Source: Acholoe squamosa (taxonomy: Eukaryota; Annelida; Polychaeta; Phyllodocida; Polynoidae). Taken from it: a stretch of DNA of 64,000 bases. The position numbers and the translations under genes are program-made. The DNA is taken from NCBI GenBank assembly GCA_949317995.1, contig OX439044.1:17942641-18006640 (forward strand). Reading direction: 5' to 3'. Shown here piece by piece: positions 61,639 through 64,000 of the stretch (positions are counted from its first letter, which is position 1; each line of letters begins with the position of its first letter). The notes below the pieces were generated by a model. The model did no database searches and had not been told where the DNA came from. It saw only the letters and a program-made list of their open reading frames with translations.

Positions 61639-62610
61639 CCCAGGCTTGTATCACACACACAACTTCTAATTGTACAAAGATTCACTGTCTGTTCACCACT
61701 TCAAGAGCAATAACTGTTTGGACATTGGATAACAGTGATAACCTTATTATTATGAGAAATATATTGGTTAAAAGGAAGACAAGTGCACATGCTTTTGAAA
61801 TGGGTAGCAATATTATGCACATTTAAAAAGAATTAGAAGGCAGTGATGTCTTTCTCCAAATTGTTCCTGGTAACTTGGATTACCAGTAAATGCTTTCCTT
61901 GTTTACAAGATTGACAGTAATTTGAATTAGGTGAGTGATACAGGAATTGAAAAAGGATTAAACATGAGATTAAAACTATGAACACTCTATGATATTTTGC
62001 AGGATCCCGTAAAATGCCTACATAAAATCCATTCCCCTAACCTAACAAAGCACCCCCATATGTTATCCTCAATGGATTACACTTGATCAAAGACCATACC
62101 TTATCACCATGTTCCCCTCTTACTTCATTGAAGTATCACACTTCTAGTTAAATTCTTACCTGTTTATCTTAAAGGTAACATTTGCATTAAATCTGCATTC
62201 CCAGCCCAAATCAGGATGAGGAACTACCTTTTACAATATGATAGGTGCCAATGGGAGAAAACTGGGCTCTGCACTCTCTACTGCAGCAGGTACCACCTCC
62301 GGGAGTCCACTTCCACAAGGTTGTAGAGACTACCATGACTGATCTTATTGGTACCATGGATCAACAGATGATAAACAATTTGCTAACATTTCACCAATGA
62401 TATTTCCACATCCTCTATGCCCATTTGTGAAAATGTGCATGTTCAAATAAGGATTGATTTGAATACTGTCTAAAATTCTTTCATATGCATGTAGGATTTG
62501 ACAAAAATTAATAACAAAGCAGAGGTATAGATATGTTTTCAAAACAGATCAATAACAGCCAATGTTTGTTTTCTTTTACTTTACTGGCATCACAAATAGC
62601 TGCCTGGGCT

Positions 62611-63369
62611 CTTAAATCCCTTCATTTTGAGGTACAACATATTATGTAGTGATGAAAATTGCATAATTTACAGATTTTCACATTTCTTTTCTTTTAATTT
62701 GTTTTTGGAGGGGGGTGGGGTGGGGTGGGGTGGAGGGTTTTTAACACTTAAAAAGTCACTTCAAATCTTGGTTAGTGCTTGAGATGGACTAGTTTGTCTT
62801 TCCCCTTAATTTTGAAGTATAACAAGGCTAGGAAAGATTAAAGTTGTGAGTTTTATAGATTGCCTCACAGCTGACTGTTCACCATTTTTTTTTTTTTTTG
62901 ACATTTTAATTTTGGATTTCAACTCACCAAAAGTCTTCTCACTTAGATGATGGCCGGAACTGGCCCAGGCTCTTGAATCCCATCATTTTGAGATGCAACA
63001 TGATGAGTAGGGCTGAGCATTGTGTGGTTTCTGGATTATCTCAAAAAATCAAGGCGGCCATCTTGTTTTGGGGGATTTTGTGCATTTGAAATTAATTATA
63101 CACCTTGGACAGCCCCTGGAATGGTATTGGCTATCCATTCCCTTTATTTTGAGGTAAAACATAGCCAGGAATAAAAGTGATTATTCATTTTCTGGTATTT
63201 CTCTAAATCGAATGTCAGCCATTTTGTTTTTGGCATTTTGACACAGAAGCGGCAATTTTCATGCTTGGCAACAGTGATTTTCATGTTCAGCACACCCAAA
63301 TAATGCTGTTGCCAACTTGTACTAAAAAATGCCCCTTGGTGATTGAATTTGTAAATTGTTCCCTGGTCT
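62611..63369 (-). repeat. Right arm of the giant inverted repeat
   Basis: Reverse-complement match to 50367-50529 plus 59314-59965. It carries no Harbinger insertion: its minus strand reads GATTTAGAGAAATACC straight through, the pre-insertion target. TTTTGAGGTACAACAT-type words repeat at about 62632, 62815, 62990 and 63150. A GGGGTGGGGTGG run lies at about 62711-62735. Confidence 0.85.
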
Positions 63370-63480
63370 AGTAGGGGAAGATCGGGATAGAGACCATTGC
63401 TGCTGAAAAGGGCATTAGTTGATGGCGCTGTTGGCTTTCAGACCCTTGGCGGATCCAGACATCCAGAAGTAGCAGTTTGG
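63370..63480. other. Short spacer beyond the right arm
   Basis: No feature seen. It includes the outer boundary of the inverted repeat. Confidence 0.4.
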
Positions 63481-63700
63481 TGGTCCATGTTGGGTGTTTG
63501 GTGGTAGGCGTTCAGTGCCAAGTGTCCAATGGCTAGTGGCAGAACCCTGTTTGATGGTATCTGGCGTCTGGTGTCTAGTGGCATTGGTTGCTGACCAAGG
63601 TTTGGTGGGCAGTGTCGGGTGGTCTTACGGTGGCTAGTGTGCGGTGCTTGGTGTCAGGTGGCAGGTGTCTGGTGTCCGGTGTCAGGTTTCTGGTGGTAAC
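63481..63700. repeat. GTGTCnGGTG minisatellite, degenerate
   Basis: Words such as GGCGTCTGGTGTCTAGTGGC and GGTGTCTGGTGTCCGGTGTC recur with a period of about 10-20 bp. The open frame over it (63588 on) is a repeat artefact. Confidence 0.75.
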
Positions 63701-63854
63701 ACCCAGCTGGCGGAATGCATGTGATGAAGATGTATATATGAAGGATTGTATATATGTTTACATGTTTATTATGTTCCCCCTCACATGCACATCACTACGC
63801 ACAGTTTTGTACTCTGTTTGTAGGGGAGACTGACTTGTAGAATAACCCCCCCCC

Positions 63855-64000
63855 CCCCCACAGTCAGTGAACGAGGAACAGTCAATGAAGGAGATCCCAC
63901 CAGTGAACGATGCCCAGTCAGTGAATGAGGTCAAGTTAATGAAGATGATCCAGTCTGAGTCAGTGAGGGAGGCCAAGTCAGTGAACTAGGCCAAGTCAGT
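63855..64000. repeat. GTCAGTGAAYGAGGCCAA minisatellite, running off the window
   Basis: About eight copies of a 17-18-bp unit (CAGTCAGTGAACGAGG, CAGTCAATGAAGGAG, AAGTCAGTGAACTAGGCC and so on) begin after a C14 run and continue to the last base. Confidence 0.85.

Larger units (their letters stand above)
59966..62610. other. Loop of the giant inverted repeat
   Basis: 2.6 kb of AT-rich sequence with no transposase or other gene recognised. Further ACCTCAAAATGAAGG-like words appear at about 60128 and 60296. A nested inverted-repeat element (61106-61638) with a TA microsatellite lies inside. Confidence 0.5.

Noticed and set aside
1-64000. CRISPR array, bacterial operon or functional tRNA/rRNA gene
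   Set aside because: No spacer-repeat structure, no ribosome-binding-site gene strings, and the only tRNA-like tract lacks paired acceptor and anticodon stems.

Overview
This is nuclear DNA of an invertebrate animal, probably marine. It is AT-leaning and gene-poor, carries microsatellites and many small inverted-repeat transposons, and has spliced genes with GT-AG introns. No operon-like, phage or plasmid structure is visible. The species cannot be named from the sequence; a marine deuterostome or lophotrochozoan would fit.

The clear host genes are three tandem, same-strand paralogues at about 32.3-48.3 kb. Each encodes a Mab-21/cGAS-fold nucleotidyltransferase-like protein (cGAS-like receptor family). 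Each has a Gly-Ser motif, an Asp-x-Asp pair and a third Asp before a beta strand, so the catalytic signature looks intact. All three have two predicted N-terminal membrane segments and a third after the catalytic region. Coding starts in a minute first exon (ATG plus one base, or four in copy 3) spliced to one large exon. Copy 3 has lost the C-terminal tail and has a poor splice donor. The copies share long identical blocks in a mosaic pattern that suggests gene conversion.

0-23.7 kb: no gene I can support. It holds a G-rich minisatellite inside an inverted repeat (2.4-4.7 kb), two related small hairpins (1.2 and 8.4 kb), a 0.69-kb inverted-repeat element with tRNA-like sequence (10.5-11.2 kb), a GA microsatellite, a GC-rich patch, and two degenerate tandem arrays (19.2-20.1 and 21.0-21.2 kb). 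23.7-25.9 kb: a decayed retroelement with a gag-like zinc finger and a reverse-transcriptase fragment, split by a 716-bp TIR element. 26-31 kb: a foldback element, a TA microsatellite, a promoter-like CpG-rich patch, an unrecognised decayed reading frame and a TTAA-flanked element.

49.3-64 kb is a nest of mobile elements. A solo-like LTR with a stub of leader is followed by a very large inverted repeat with arms at about 50.4-60.0 and 62.6-63.4 kb. An 8,784-bp PIF/Harbinger DNA transposon (50,530-59,313) is inserted in the left arm. The right arm keeps the uninterrupted sequence and so acts as a natural empty site. Harbinger has its two usual genes in convergent orientation: a Myb-like/accessory gene on + and a DDE transposase on -. 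Both are broken, and the transposase also carries a poly(A)-ended insertion. The window ends in GTGTC-rich and GTCAGTGAA-type minisatellites.
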